A DNA stretch of 64,000 nucleotides from NCBI RefSeq assembly GCF_019443445.1, contig NZ_CP080378.1:3534001-3598000 (forward strand), given 5' to 3'. Each line of letters starts with the position of its first letter. The stretch's first letter is position 1. The translations under genes and the position numbers were made by a program. The notes beneath the pieces are model-generated. The model saw only the letters and a program-made list of their open reading frames with translations. It was not told where the DNA came from and searched no databases. Below are positions 1 to 9,381 of the stretch, piece after piece. Source of the stretch: Massilia sp. PAMC28688. GTDB taxonomy: Bacteria; Pseudomonadota; Gammaproteobacteria; Burkholderiales; Burkholderiaceae_D.

Positions 1-136
1 CATCCCAGCGCCGCGGCGGCGTCTCGGGCATGACAATGACGCTGTAGTCATAGCGCTCGGCATTGATTTCGACCCCCTGGTCATCGTAACCGGTGACAGT
101 CTGGTATTGTTTGGTTGTGCTGGCGTGAAGCTTCAT
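1..136 (-). CDS. Mth938-like domain protein, 5' part only
   Basis: The first 45 codons of a minus-strand gene are visible, starting at an ATG at 136 and running off the left edge. The residues begin MKLHAS and include the run GYDDQGVEIN and then SVIVMPE. This is the N-terminal pattern of the small Mth938/NDUFAF3-like family, a conserved protein of unclear function usually about 125 residues long. It is divergent from the aminotransferase gene at 359, with about 220 bases between them. The family call rests on the N-terminal third only. Confidence 0.75.
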   Translation of the reverse strand, partial: MKLHASTTKQYQTVTGYDDQGVEINAERYDYSVIVMPETPPRRWD

Positions 137-358
137 GGCGAATACATCGATATGGGAGACGCCAGCATGCCACAAACATCATTAAAGCGCGAATTTTCAC
201 GAATCTGCCGCCAAAAGCGGTACAAAGCTGTGCTTCGCGTCCATCGAGAAACTCGGCGGTTGATTAAATGCCCTCCTTTCGGCAGAATGGTATTTTTCGC
301 ACTGCAACATAAGCAGGGCATGCCGCTGCCTTAACTTCGCTCTGGACAGGAAACCAAC

Positions 359-1588
359 TTGCGACCGATTTTAAAATCGAACAAATTAGACGACGTGTGC
401 TACGAGATTCGCGGGCCTGCGCTGATCAAGTGCAAGCAGATGGAAGAAGACGGCCACAAGGTCATCAAGCTCAACATCGGCAACCTGGCCGTGTTCGGCT
501 TCGATCCGCCGGACGAAATCGTCCACGACATGATCGTCAACATGCATGGCGCGGCCGGGTATACCGATTCCAAGGGCATGTTCGCGCCGCGCAAGGCGGT
601 GATGCATTACTCGCAGAGCAAGAACATCAGCGGTGTCGGCATTGAAGACATTTACCTTGGCAATGGCGCGTCAGAATTGATCGTGATGGCCATGAATGGC
701 CTGTTGAATACCGGCGACGAAGTGCTGGTACCTGCGCCGGACTACCCGTTGTGGACGGCAGCCGTGAGCCTGTCGGGCGGCAACCCGGTGCATTACATCT
801 GCGACGAGCAGGCCGGCTGGTTCCCCGATATCGACGACATGCGGCGCAAGATCACCTCCAATACCAAGGCGATCGTTGTCATCAACCCCAACAACCCGAC
901 CGGCGCCCTGTATCCGCGCGAGATCCTGCTGGAGATCGTGGAACTGGCACGCCAGCACCAGCTGATCATCCTGGCCGACGAGATTTACGACAAGGTCCTG
1001 TACGACGGCGCGCAGCACGATTCCATCGCCTCGCTGGCCGACGATGTGCTGTTCATTACCCTCAATGGACTGTCGAAGAATTATCGCTCGTGCGGTTACC
1101 GTGCCGGCTGGATGGTGGTGTCGGGCGAAAAGCGCCATGCCAGGGATTACATCGATGGCTTGAACATGCTCGCCAGCATGCGCCTGTGTGCCAATGCACC
1201 GGGCCAGTTCGCGATCCAGACGGCCCTTGGCGGCTACCAGAGCATCGATGACCTGGTGGGACCGGGCGGGCGCCTGCTCAAGCAGCGCGACCTGGCCTAC
1301 CAGCTGCTCACCGATATCCCGGGTGTGACGTGCGTGAAGCCAAAAGCGGCGCTGTACATGTTCCCCAAGCTCGACCCCGTGATGTATCCGATCGCGGACG
1401 ACCAGCAGTTCATCTACGAACTGCTGTCGGAAGAAAAAGTACTGATCGTCCAGGGCACTGGCTTTAACTGGGGTACGCCGGATCACTTCCGCCTGGTGTT
1501 CTTGCCCAACTCCGACGACCTGACTGACGCCTGCGGGCGCATTGCGCGCTTCCTTGACGGTTACCGCCGACGCCACGGGCGAGGCTGA
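359..1588 (+). CDS. alaA: Alanine aminotransferase (AlaA type)
   Basis: Encodes a 409-residue cytosolic class I/II PLP-dependent aminotransferase. It should interconvert pyruvate plus glutamate with alanine plus 2-oxoglutarate. The start is TTG at 359, chosen because AGGAAA lies 5 bases upstream and because the resulting N terminus (MRPILKSNKLDDVCYEIRG) lines up with E. coli AlaA from memory. The PLP-binding lysine is K240 in NGLSKNYRSCGYRAGW; the motifs NPNNPTG and ADEIYDK are present. Length matches the family. The hom gene follows after 22 bases on the same strand, suggesting one transcript for amino acid synthesis. Confidence 0.93.
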   Translation: MRPILKSNKLDDVCYEIRGPALIKCKQMEEDGHKVIKLNIGNLAVFGFDPPDEIVHDMIVNMHGAAGYTDSKGMFAPRKAVMHYSQSKNISGVGIEDIYLGNGASELIVMAMNGLLNTGDEVLVPAPDYPLWTAAVSLSGGNPVHYICDEQAGWFPDIDDMRRKITSNTKAIVVINPNNPTGALYPREILLEIVELARQHQLIILADEIYDKVLYDGAQHDSIASLADDVLFITLNGLSKNYRSCGYRAGWMVVSGEKRHARDYIDGLNMLASMRLCANAPGQFAIQTALGGYQSIDDLVGPGGRLLKQRDLAYQLLTDIPGVTCVKPKAALYMFPKLDPVMYPIADDQQFIYELLSEEKVLIVQGTGFNWGTPDHFRLVFLPNSDDLTDACGRIARFLDGYRRRHGRG

Positions 1589-1610
1589 TATTTACTTACA
1601 CGAACAGACT

Positions 1611-2933
1611 ATGAAACCCATCAAAATCGGCCTGATTGGCTTAGGTGTCGTCGGCAGCGGCACCTTCAACGTCCTTAAACGCAACCAGGAAGAGATCCGG
1701 CGCCGCGCCGGCCGCGGCATCGAGATCGCCATGATCGCCGTGCGCAATGCCGAACGCGCCGAGGCACTGGTGTGCGGCGACTGCGAGATCGTCACCGATC
1801 CGTTCCTGGTGGTGGACCATCCGGAGATCGACATCGTGGTCGAACTCATTGGCGGCTGCGACACGGCCAAGGAGCTGGTGCTGCGCGCAATTGGCAATGG
1901 CAAGCATGTGGTCACGGCCAACAAGGCGCTGCTGGCGCTGCACGGCAACGAGATTTTTGCCGCGGCCCAGACGCGCGGCGTGACGGTGGCGTTTGAGGCG
2001 GCAGTGGCCGGCGGCATCCCCATCATCAAGGCGCTGCGCGAAGGCTTGACCGCCAACCGTATCGAATCGGTATCGGGCATCATCAACGGCACCACCAATT
2101 TCATCCTGACCGAAATGCGCGACAAGGGCCTGGATTTTTCCACCGTCCTCAAACAGGCGCAGGCCCTGGGCTATGCGGAAGCCGATCCCACTTTCGATAT
2201 CGAAGGCGTGGACGCCGCGCACAAGGCCACCATCATGTCGGCCATTGCCTTTGGCATCCCGGTGCAGTTTGAAAAGGCGCACGTGGAGGGCATCAGCAGC
2301 CTGCAGGCAATCGATATCAAGTATGCGGAGCAGCTGGGCTACCGCATCAAGCTGCTGGGCATCACCAAGCGCACCGTGGTCGACGGCGTGGAAGGTATTG
2401 AACTGCGCGTCCACCCGACCCTCATTCCCGCCAAGGCGCTGATCGCCAACGTGGAAGGGGCCATGAACGCGGTGCTGGTGCAGGCCGACGCCGTGGGCGC
2501 CTCGCTGTACTACGGCCGGGGCGCAGGGTCCGAGCCAACCGCGTCTTCCGTGATCGCCGACCTGGTCGACATCACCCGCCTGGCCACGGCGGACCCGGAA
2601 TACCGCGTGCCGCACCTGGCCTTCCAGCCCAACCAGATGACGGACGTACAGATCGTGCCGATGTCGGAGATCACCACCAGCTACTACCTGCGCGTGTACG
2701 TGAAGGACCAGCTGGGCGTGATGGCCGATCTCACGCGCATCCTGGCGGACGCCCGCATTTCGATTGACGCCGTGCTGCAGAAGGAACCGGGCGAAGGCGA
2801 AACCCGCACCGACATCATCATGCTCACGCATCAGACGCAGGAAAAGAATATCGATGCGGCGATCGCCAAGATCGAGGCGCTGGAGACCGTGGTGGGCAAG
2901 GTGGTGAAGATCAGGCTCGAAAACCTGGCCTGA
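1611..2933 (+). CDS. hom: Homoserine dehydrogenase
   Basis: 440-residue enzyme of the aspartate pathway: reduces aspartate semialdehyde to homoserine with NAD(P)H, leading to threonine and methionine. The dinucleotide-binding glycine motif GLGVVGSG is at residues 9-16, the catalytic-domain segments GTTNFILT and ADPTFDIEG(V)D follow, and a C-terminal ACT domain (from about residue 355, YYLRVYVKDQLGVMADLTRIL) suggests amino acid feedback control. The ATG at 1611 is chosen over an upstream in-frame start inside alaA because it gives the normal N terminus MKPIKIGLIGLG. Threonine synthase, the frequent next gene in related bacteria, is not downstream here. Confidence 0.95.
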   Translation: MKPIKIGLIGLGVVGSGTFNVLKRNQEEIRRRAGRGIEIAMIAVRNAERAEALVCGDCEIVTDPFLVVDHPEIDIVVELIGGCDTAKELVLRAIGNGKHVVTANKALLALHGNEIFAAAQTRGVTVAFEAAVAGGIPIIKALREGLTANRIESVSGIINGTTNFILTEMRDKGLDFSTVLKQAQALGYAEADPTFDIEGVDAAHKATIMSAIAFGIPVQFEKAHVEGISSLQAIDIKYAEQLGYRIKLLGITKRTVVDGVEGIELRVHPTLIPAKALIANVEGAMNAVLVQADAVGASLYYGRGAGSEPTASSVIADLVDITRLATADPEYRVPHLAFQPNQMTDVQIVPMSEITTSYYLRVYVKDQLGVMADLTRILADARISIDAVLQKEPGEGETRTDIIMLTHQTQEKNIDAAIAKIEALETVVGKVVKIRLENLA

Positions 2934-2961
2934 CTGACCGCGGCCAAGTGATGCATGTGAT

Positions 2962-2995
2962 GCACAAGGCGCGCTGGTGACAGGGCGCCTTGTGC
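2962..2995 (+). terminator. Hairpin after hom
   Basis: An 11-base perfect inverted repeat (GCACAAGGCGC and its complement) with a 12-base loop sits 29 bases after the hom stop and just before the end of the convergent DUF2145 gene. The T tract is weak (GTTTA), so it could end transcription from either side or simply stabilise the 3' end. Confidence 0.55.
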
Positions 2996-2997
2996 GT

Positions 2998-3774
2998 TTA
3001 CCGCACCAGGATTTCGCGCGCTTGCGGGTCGCGCCGCTTGACGAAGTCGAGCACCGACTCCACCGTCACCGTATCAATCTGGCCCGCCATCCGGCGCCCG
3101 AGGGGATGGTCGTCAAACGAGATGTTGACGGTGAACATGCGCGCGCCGAGGCGCTTGCCGGTCCACACCCGGATGGCCTTTGGCTGATAGCCAGCCAGCT
3201 TGAGCCAGCCCTGGGCCGCCGTGCGGCTGGCCGCAGCCAGCGGATCCGAGCTGGCTGCATAGGTCTCCAGCACCCACTGGTTCGAGTTCTGGTACATGGT
3301 GGAGAAGGGAAAAGCCAGCATGTTGTAGCGCGGCGAATGCATGCGCGATGCCACCGGCGAGGACAGCGCTTGTGCAATCCGCGCCTGGCTCTCGGGTGAG
3401 GGCACCACGATCTTGGCCTCGAACGCAAACAGGTCGTCCAGGAAGAAGTTGGCCAGGCCTTCGTTGAACAGGGCAGATGCATCGGTGCCGCACCGGTTCA
3501 GTTCATGCACCACCAGCCAGCGGCCCTGGGGATGGTCGCGCCAGGCAAAAGCGAGGTGCGAGTAGCGCAGGCCGTAGCTGGACAGGTCCTGTCCCACGCG
3601 CGCCAGCAGCGCCACCTGGGCACCTGACGCCTCCAGCGCCGCCCGGGTTTTTTCGGCCACCTGCATGGCACTGACAAAGGTGGCAGCGCTGGCCGGCCTG
3701 GTCTCGCAGGCACGGCCCGCATGGGCCGGGAAGATGGCGCAACTGAGTATCAAGGCGGCGAACAGGCGCTTCAT
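2998..3774 (-). CDS. DUF2145 family exported protein
   Basis: 258-residue protein with a clear signal peptide (MKRLFAALILSCAIFPAHA, cleavage after about residue 19), so it is probably periplasmic. The body matches the DUF2145 family as I recognise it: segments YSHLAFAWRDHP, WLVVHELNRCG, YNMLAFPFSTMYQNSNQWVLE. Function is unknown. Its start codon overlaps the stop of the upstream gene as ATGA (3771-3774), which indicates translational coupling. Conserved H, N and C residues in the middle are reminiscent of an enzyme, but I cannot name an activity. Confidence 0.8.
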   Translation of the reverse strand: MKRLFAALILSCAIFPAHAGRACETRPASAATFVSAMQVAEKTRAALEASGAQVALLARVGQDLSSYGLRYSHLAFAWRDHPQGRWLVVHELNRCGTDASALFNEGLANFFLDDLFAFEAKIVVPSPESQARIAQALSSPVASRMHSPRYNMLAFPFSTMYQNSNQWVLETYAASSDPLAAASRTAAQGWLKLAGYQPKAIRVWTGKRLGARMFTVNISFDDHPLGRRMAGQIDTVTVESVLDFVKRRDPQAREILVR

Positions 3775-4193
3775 TTGATCACCGGTGCCTGGTAACGCGA
3801 CTGGTGCATCAATGCCTTGCCCGCTTCGTTAGGCAGGAAGGCAATCACATCGCCGGCGGCGATCAGTGCATAACCACTGGACATGGTAAGAATCTCCACA
3901 GTGCCGCCAACTGCGAGCGATGCCTTGCCAAGCACCGCGCCACTGCCCCTGATCGCGGTACGGCTGGCGTTGGACGCGCCCTTGAGCACGACGGTGACCA
4001 CGTCGCCGGTTTTCTCGACACTCTCGACCACCGCGGTGCCGGCGGCGCTCAGGGCTTCGCCACTGCCCCAGACAACGAGGACCGATCCAAATACGGACAT
4101 GTCGGACGGCGTCGAGTTGTTGAGCGCCGTGTAATTTTCGGCGCGGGCGCTGCAGACGGTACACGCCAAGACCAGGCAAACGAGCATTTTCAT
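3771..4193 (-). CDS. Small exported protein coupled to DUF2145
   Basis: 140-residue protein with a signal peptide (MKMLVCLVLACTVCSARA). The ATG at 4193 is chosen over an upstream start because AAGGAAGT precedes it and the signal peptide then begins at residue 1. The mature part is rich in small and beta-forming residues (SGALGKASLAVGG type segments) and contains no cysteines after the signal. It ends in an ATGA overlap with the DUF2145 gene, so the two products probably work together in the periplasm. I do not recognise a domain. Confidence 0.75.
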   Translation of the reverse strand: MKMLVCLVLACTVCSARAENYTALNNSTPSDMSVFGSVLVVWGSGEALSAAGTAVVESVEKTGDVVTVVLKGASNASRTAIRGSGAVLGKASLAVGGTVEILTMSSGYALIAAGDVIAFLPNEAGKALMHQSRYQAPVIK

Positions 4194-4328
4194 TGCGACT
4201 TCCTTGTATGAGGGAACGGGAGTGATTGTGGCGGGTCGTTTGAGGCAACTCAACAAAATGCTCTACGGTATCGCTTTTATCGAAAAACGGTATTAATATC
4301 TGCTACCCAAACAAGAAAGTTCAAATGC

Positions 4329-5063
4329 ATGCCGCACGCAATTACACTGATTGACACCTTGAAGCGCCTGCTGAAGGCCCGTGGACTGACCTACGGCGAA
4401 CTGGCCGCACGGATTGATATGTCGGAAGCGAGTGTAAAACGCATGTTCTCACAGAAAAATTTCACCTTGCAGCGGCTCGATGAAATCCTCACCGCCAGCG
4501 GCATCGAGTTTGAGGAACTGAGCGCCGCGCAGGCGGCACCGGCCATGCTCCAGCATCTCACGCTGGCGCAGGAGCGCGAAATCATTGGCGACCCGCGCCT
4601 GCTGGTGGTGGCGGTGTCGGCGATGAACCATATTGGTTTCGACGACATCGTGCGCTACTACGACATGACGGAACTGGAAGTGACGAAGTACCTGCTGCGG
4701 CTCGACAAGATCGGCTTTTTGGAGCTGCTGCCCAATAACCGCGTCAAGCTGCTGATCGCGCGCACCTTCAGCTGGATTGCCAATGGCCCGATCCAGACCT
4801 ACTTCCGGCACGAGGCGGCAGGCGACTATCTGAACTCGCGCTTTGATGGCCCCGATGAAGTGCTGCGGCTGGTGAACGTGATGCTGTCGAAGCAGTCGAG
4901 CGTGGCGCTCCTGGAACGGCTCAAGCAGGTGGCGGCAGAATTCGCGCAGCAGCACCAGCACGAGGTGCGCCTGCCCTTGGAGCAGCGCCACGCGATCAGC
5001 TTTATCGTGGCCGCGCGGCCGTGGGTGCCGCAGGCCTTCAAGACTTTACTACGCAATCCCTGA
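4329..5063 (+). CDS. XRE-type helix-turn-helix regulator
   Basis: 244-residue putative DNA-binding regulator. Residues about 7-62 form a Cro/CI-type helix-turn-helix (LKARGLTYGELAARIDMSEASVKRMFS). The remaining about 180 residues are an uncharacterised, largely helical domain. The ATG at 4329 has AAGAAAG about 12 bases upstream; a second, out-of-frame ATG overlaps at 4325. The gene stands alone between the DUF2145 pair (divergent, 135 bases away) and the MFS/acyltransferase gene; targets are unknown. Confidence 0.8.
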   Translation: MPHAITLIDTLKRLLKARGLTYGELAARIDMSEASVKRMFSQKNFTLQRLDEILTASGIEFEELSAAQAAPAMLQHLTLAQEREIIGDPRLLVVAVSAMNHIGFDDIVRYYDMTELEVTKYLLRLDKIGFLELLPNNRVKLLIARTFSWIANGPIQTYFRHEAAGDYLNSRFDGPDEVLRLVNVMLSKQSSVALLERLKQVAAEFAQQHQHEVRLPLEQRHAISFIVAARPWVPQAFKTLLRNP

Positions 5064-5114
5064 CTTTTCCTTTATTATTCGTCAACTTTTGCATCCCAAC
5101 CGACCGAGACCGAC

Positions 5115-7001
5115 ATGAGTCAACCAAGCCAGTTCGCCCTGATGGGCCAGCGCCGCTTCGCCCCGTTTTTCTGGACCCAGTTCCTGGGCGCCTTTAACGA
5201 CAACGTATTCAAGACCGCGTTCCTGGTGGTGCTGACCTACGATGCCGTCAGCTGGACCACGCTCGACCCCAAGATGCTCACCAGCCTGATCCCGGGCCTG
5301 TTCATTTTGCCGTACGTGTTTTTCTCGGCCACCGCCGGCCAGATCGCGGAAAAGATGGAAAAGGGGCGCCTGGCGCAGTACGTCAAGATGATCGAGATCG
5401 CCATCATGGCGATCGCCGGCTTTGGCTGGCTGACCAAGTCGCTGCCGCTGCTGCTGTTCGCGGTGGTGGGCATGGGCGTGCATTCGGCCCTGTTCGGACC
5501 GGTAAAATATGCCTACATGCCGCAGCATCTCAAGCCGGAGGAACTCACCGGCGGCAACGGCCTGGTGGAGATGGGAACCTTTGTCGGCATCCTGCTTGGC
5601 CAGGTGCTGGGCGCGGCCCTCGTCCAGTACGCGGGCATTGGCGTGCAGCTCGTTGCCGGCGGCACGCTGGTGCTTGCGATACTGGGCCTGCTGGTCAGCT
5701 ACCGCATCCCGCATTCGCCGGCCCCCATGCCGGACCTGAAAATCAACCCCAATCCCTTTACAGAAACCATCCGCAACCTGTCGTTCTCGCGCCAGAACCG
5801 CACCGTGTTCCTGTCCATGTTGGGCAACTCGTGGTTCTGGTTTTATGGCGCCATGATCCTGTCGCAGTTCCCGGTGTACGCCAAGGATTACCTGCATGGC
5901 GACTACAGCGTGTTTGTCGGCCTGCTGACCGTGTTTTCGGTGGGCGTGGGTACCGGCTCGCTGCTGTGCGAAAAGCTCTCCGGCCACAAGGTGGAAATCG
6001 GCCTGGTGCCATTTGGCGCCATCGGCCTGTCGATCTTCGGCATTGAGCTGTACCTGGCCAGCATCGCCTATGCCGGCACGGCGGCGGTCAGCATGGCCGG
6101 CTTCGTGGCCACGCCGGGCGCGCTGCGCATCCTGTTTGACATCGTCATGCTGGGCGTGTTCGGCGGCCTGTTCATCGTGCCGCTGTTCGCGCTGATCCAG
6201 ACACGCTGCGACCCGGACCACCTGTCGCGCACCATCGGCGGCCTGAATATCCTCAACGCGCTGTTCATGATCGGCGCGGCCGGTGTGGCCATGCTGATGC
6301 ACGCCTATGGCTTCACCATTCCGCAAATGTTCCTGGCCACGGCCATTCTCAATGCGCTGGTGGCCGTGTACATCTTCACGCTGGTGCCGGAATTCCTGAT
6401 CCGCTTCCTGGCGTGGATGCTGATCCATACCATCCACCGGGTGAAAGTGGAGGGCGCCGAGCGCATTCCCGACGAAGGCCCGGCGGTTTTGGTATGCAAT
6501 CACGTCAGCTACGTCGATGCGCTGGTCATTGGTGCGGCCAGTCCTCGTCCGATCCGCTTCGTGATGGACCACCGCATTTTCAAGACGCCGTTCCTGGGCT
6601 GGTTCTTCCGCACCGCGCGCGCCATTCCCATTGCGCCGGCCAGGGAAGACCAGTGGCTCATGGAGAAGGCGTACATCGACATTGCCCAGGCCCTGCACGA
6701 AGGCGACCTTGTTTGTATTTTCCCGGAAGGTAAGCTGACCAGCACCGGCGAGATGAGCGAATTTCGCGGCGGGATCGCCAAGATCCTCGAACGCAGCAAG
6801 GTGCCCGTGATTCCGATGGCCCTGCGCGGCCTGTGGGGCAGCCTGCTCACGCGCGACCCGGCCAACCTGTTCGAGCGATCCTTTGCGCGTGGCCCGCGTT
6901 CGCGCCTGTCGCTGGCCGTTGGCGCACCGGTGGAGCCGCAGCAGGCTACGCCCGAATACCTGCACCAGCAAGTGAGGACGCTGCGCGGCGACTGGAAGTA
7001 A
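5115..7001 (+). CDS. MFS transporter fused to PlsC acyltransferase
   Basis: 628-residue inner-membrane fusion protein. Residues about 1-430 form a major facilitator transporter of the lysophospholipid-transporter type, with about 12 hydrophobic segments and an early FWTQFLGAFNDNVFK signature. Residues about 440-628 are a PlsC-like 1-acyl-glycerol-3-phosphate acyltransferase with the HX4D catalytic motif (H463, D468 in NHVSYVD) and FPEG (536-539). By analogy with LplT and Aas, it likely flips lysophospholipids inward and re-acylates them in one polypeptide. In E. coli these are separate proteins; an additional acyl-ACP synthetase domain found in longer fusions is absent here. Confidence 0.9.
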   Translation: MSQPSQFALMGQRRFAPFFWTQFLGAFNDNVFKTAFLVVLTYDAVSWTTLDPKMLTSLIPGLFILPYVFFSATAGQIAEKMEKGRLAQYVKMIEIAIMAIAGFGWLTKSLPLLLFAVVGMGVHSALFGPVKYAYMPQHLKPEELTGGNGLVEMGTFVGILLGQVLGAALVQYAGIGVQLVAGGTLVLAILGLLVSYRIPHSPAPMPDLKINPNPFTETIRNLSFSRQNRTVFLSMLGNSWFWFYGAMILSQFPVYAKDYLHGDYSVFVGLLTVFSVGVGTGSLLCEKLSGHKVEIGLVPFGAIGLSIFGIELYLASIAYAGTAAVSMAGFVATPGALRILFDIVMLGVFGGLFIVPLFALIQTRCDPDHLSRTIGGLNILNALFMIGAAGVAMLMHAYGFTIPQMFLATAILNALVAVYIFTLVPEFLIRFLAWMLIHTIHRVKVEGAERIPDEGPAVLVCNHVSYVDALVIGAASPRPIRFVMDHRIFKTPFLGWFFRTARAIPIAPAREDQWLMEKAYIDIAQALHEGDLVCIFPEGKLTSTGEMSEFRGGIAKILERSKVPVIPMALRGLWGSLLTRDPANLFERSFARGPRSRLSLAVGAPVEPQQATPEYLHQQVRTLRGDWK

Positions 7002-7122
7002 GCGCCGCACAAACGCGGCAGCCGCAGCCATGCAAATTGGCTTATCATGTGACAGTCGGGCTGACGCCCCTTTCACGCAAAGGCTGCCGCATCCTCATGA
7101 ATCGACACGTCCCCGCTGGACC

Positions 7123-9381
7123 ATGAAAATCCGCGCCTATCTCGCGTTGATGGTGGCGGCAATTCTCATTCCCGTCATCTTGTTCTCCACCATTTCGCTG
7201 AGCATGCTACTCAAGTCGGAACGCGATGCAGCGCTCAAGGGTGTGCGCGAGACGGCCCGCATCACCCTCGTCAGTGTGGACCGCGAACTGACCAACTCCG
7301 AAAGCGCGGTGCGCATCCTGGCCAACTCGCCTTACCTGGAAAGCGGCGACCTGGAAGGCTTCTACCGCCAGGCCCACTTTGCGGACAAGAAAGGCAGTAC
7401 CTGGACGGCGCTGCTCGACGAATCGGGCCAGCAGCTCATCAACACCAACGTCCCATACGGTACCGTATTGCCGCCGCCGGATGCCGCCAGCGTGCGCGTG
7501 CGCCAGGTGCTCGATGCGGGCAAGCCGATGGTGTCGAACCTGATCCGCGGTGTGGTGAGCAAGGTTTTGCTGGTGGCGGTCGACGTACCTGTGACCACCC
7601 GCAGCGGCAAGCGCTACATGATCTCCCAGGGCTTTCGGGTTGACCATTTCAACCGCGTGCTGCGCCAGGTGAGTGCGCCGCCGGGCTGGCTGGCCGCGGT
7701 ATTTGACCGCAACGGATTGACCATTGCGCGCACCAAGGGCGGCGAGATGATGGAGCGGGGCGACGCCCGGCCCGATCTGCGCCAGGCCATCGCCAACCAG
7801 ACCGAAGGCGTGATCCGCAATGCCAGCGGCTCCAACAAGCGGCTATACACAGTGCTGGAGCGCTCGGCGCTCTCGGGATGGACGGTGGCGGTCGGGGTGC
7901 CGGAGGCCGAAATCGAAATGGCGGCCCAGCGCGCGCTCAAGGTATCCATGCTGGGGCTGCTGGCCGCCATCCTGTGCGCGGCGGCGGCCGCCGTGTTCTT
8001 TGCACGGCGCCTGTCGCATTCCATCGCCCTGGCGGCGCGCTCGGCCAAGGCCCTCGAACGCGACGAGCCGGTGGGGCCGCCATCGGTGTCCGGCGTGGCC
8101 GAAGTGGACCAGGTGCAGGCCGCCATTGCCGCGGCAGCCGTCGTGGTGCGTAATGAAAAGCTGTCGCGCCAGCGCGCCGAGGACCAGCGCGAAGTGCTGT
8201 TCGAGCTCGAACACGAGGCTCGTACGCTGGCCGAACAGCAGAACCGCGCCAAGGATGAATTTCTGGCCATGCTCGGACATGAACTGCGCAATCCGCTCGC
8301 TGCCATCGTCAACGCCACCAACGTCATGGCGCACAAGGGCATGAGCGAACAAGCCACCGCGCGTGCGCGCGACATCATCACGCGCCAGAGCGGGCACCTG
8401 ACGCGCATTGTCGACGACCTGCTCGACATGGGGCGCCTCCACTCCGGCAAGATCCTGCTCGAACGGCGCCCCTTGCGGATGGACCTGGTGGTGGAGGCTT
8501 ACATGGCGGCCTTGGCTGGCACCGCGCGCGCCCAGCCCTATGCGCTGGCGCTGGAGACTGCTCCGGCGTGGGTCGATGCCGATCCCACCCGGCTCGAACA
8601 GATCATTGCCAACCTGCTCGACAACGCGCTCAAATATACGCCCGCCGGCGGCAGCATCCATGTCTCGGTCGCGGTCGATGGCGCCGAAGCGGTGCTGGCG
8701 GTGGCCGACTCCGGCGTGGGCATCGGCCCGGAATTGATGCCCTATGTATTTGACCTGTTCGTCCAGGGTGCCCGGGCGCTGGACCGGGCCCAGGGTGGCC
8801 TTGGCGTGGGGCTGGCGCTGGTGCGGCGGCTGGCCGTCATGCACGGCGGGCGCGTGACGGTGCACAGCCAGGGTACGGGTCTGGGCAGCCGCTTCGAGCT
8901 GCGCCTGCCCGTGGTGGACGAGCCGGCTGAAAGCAATGACCTTCCCGACGCGGTACCGGTTTCGCGGCAGAAGGTCTTGCTCATCGAAGACAACGAAGAT
9001 GCGCGCGAGATGATGTCGATGATGCTGGCGGCCCAGGATTACGAGGTGTCGAGCGCGGTGGACGGCTACGACGGCCTGCGTCAGGCGGCGGAAAACCTGC
9101 CGGACGTGGCGCTGGTGGACATTGGCCTGCCCGGCATCGACGGCTACGAAGTGGCGCGCCGCATGCGCGACAGCGAAGCGACGGCCGGCATCCGGCTGGT
9201 GGCGCTGACCGGGTACGGGCAGGAGAGCGACCGCGCGCGGGCGTTGGCTGCGGGATTTGACGCCCACCTGGTCAAGCCGGTGGACATGAATCTGCTGCTG
9301 GCGGTGCTGGAAGAGGGGAGCGCTACACCACCCGGCGCAGTGCCGGAGGCTTGCCCAAGCGATCACTCGCCAGCCGTTTGA
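7123..9381 (+). CDS. Hybrid sensor histidine kinase with receiver domain
   Basis: 752-residue membrane sensor kinase. A transmembrane segment near residues 7-27 is followed by a periplasmic sensor region of about 250 residues (probably Cache type), then a second transmembrane segment near 283-303. A HAMP-like linker and coiled coil lead to HisKA with phospho-acceptor H386 (LGHELRNPL), the HATPase domain with N, G1 and G2 boxes ([27 protein letters not shown]), and a C-terminal receiver with D666. The ATG at 7123 gives the transmembrane start directly; an upstream in-frame ATG at 7030 would add 31 unlikely residues. Its 3' end overlaps the convergent kinase by 59 bases. Confidence 0.9.
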   Translation: MKIRAYLALMVAAILIPVILFSTISLSMLLKSERDAALKGVRETARITLVSVDRELTNSESAVRILANSPYLESGDLEGFYRQAHFADKKGSTWTALLDESGQQLINTNVPYGTVLPPPDAASVRVRQVLDAGKPMVSNLIRGVVSKVLLVAVDVPVTTRSGKRYMISQGFRVDHFNRVLRQVSAPPGWLAAVFDRNGLTIARTKGGEMMERGDARPDLRQAIANQTEGVIRNASGSNKRLYTVLERSALSGWTVAVGVPEAEIEMAAQRALKVSMLGLLAAILCAAAAAVFFARRLSHSIALAARSAKALERDEPVGPPSVSGVAEVDQVQAAIAAAAVVVRNEKLSRQRAEDQREVLFELEHEARTLAEQQNRAKDEFLAMLGHELRNPLAAIVNATNVMAHKGMSEQATARARDIITRQSGHLTRIVDDLLDMGRLHSGKILLERRPLRMDLVVEAYMAALAGTARAQPYALALETAPAWVDADPTRLEQIIANLLDNALKYTPAGGSIHVSVAVDGAEAVLAVADSGVGIGPELMPYVFDLFVQGARALDRAQGGLGVGLALVRRLAVMHGGRVTVHSQGTGLGSRFELRLPVVDEPAESNDLPDAVPVSRQKVLLIEDNEDAREMMSMMLAAQDYEVSSAVDGYDGLRQAAENLPDVALVDIGLPGIDGYEVARRMRDSEATAGIRLVALTGYGQESDRARALAAGFDAHLVKPVDMNLLLAVLEEGSATPPGAVPEACPSDHSPAV

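Noticed and set aside
107..334. 75-codon plus-strand frame near the left edge
   Set aside because: It overlaps the antisense Mth938-like start and has no recognisable features.
5082..7076. 664-codon minus-strand frame opposite the MFS-acyltransferase gene
   Set aside because: The plus frame has full transporter and PlsC motifs; the minus translation is a His/Arg/Gln-rich shadow.
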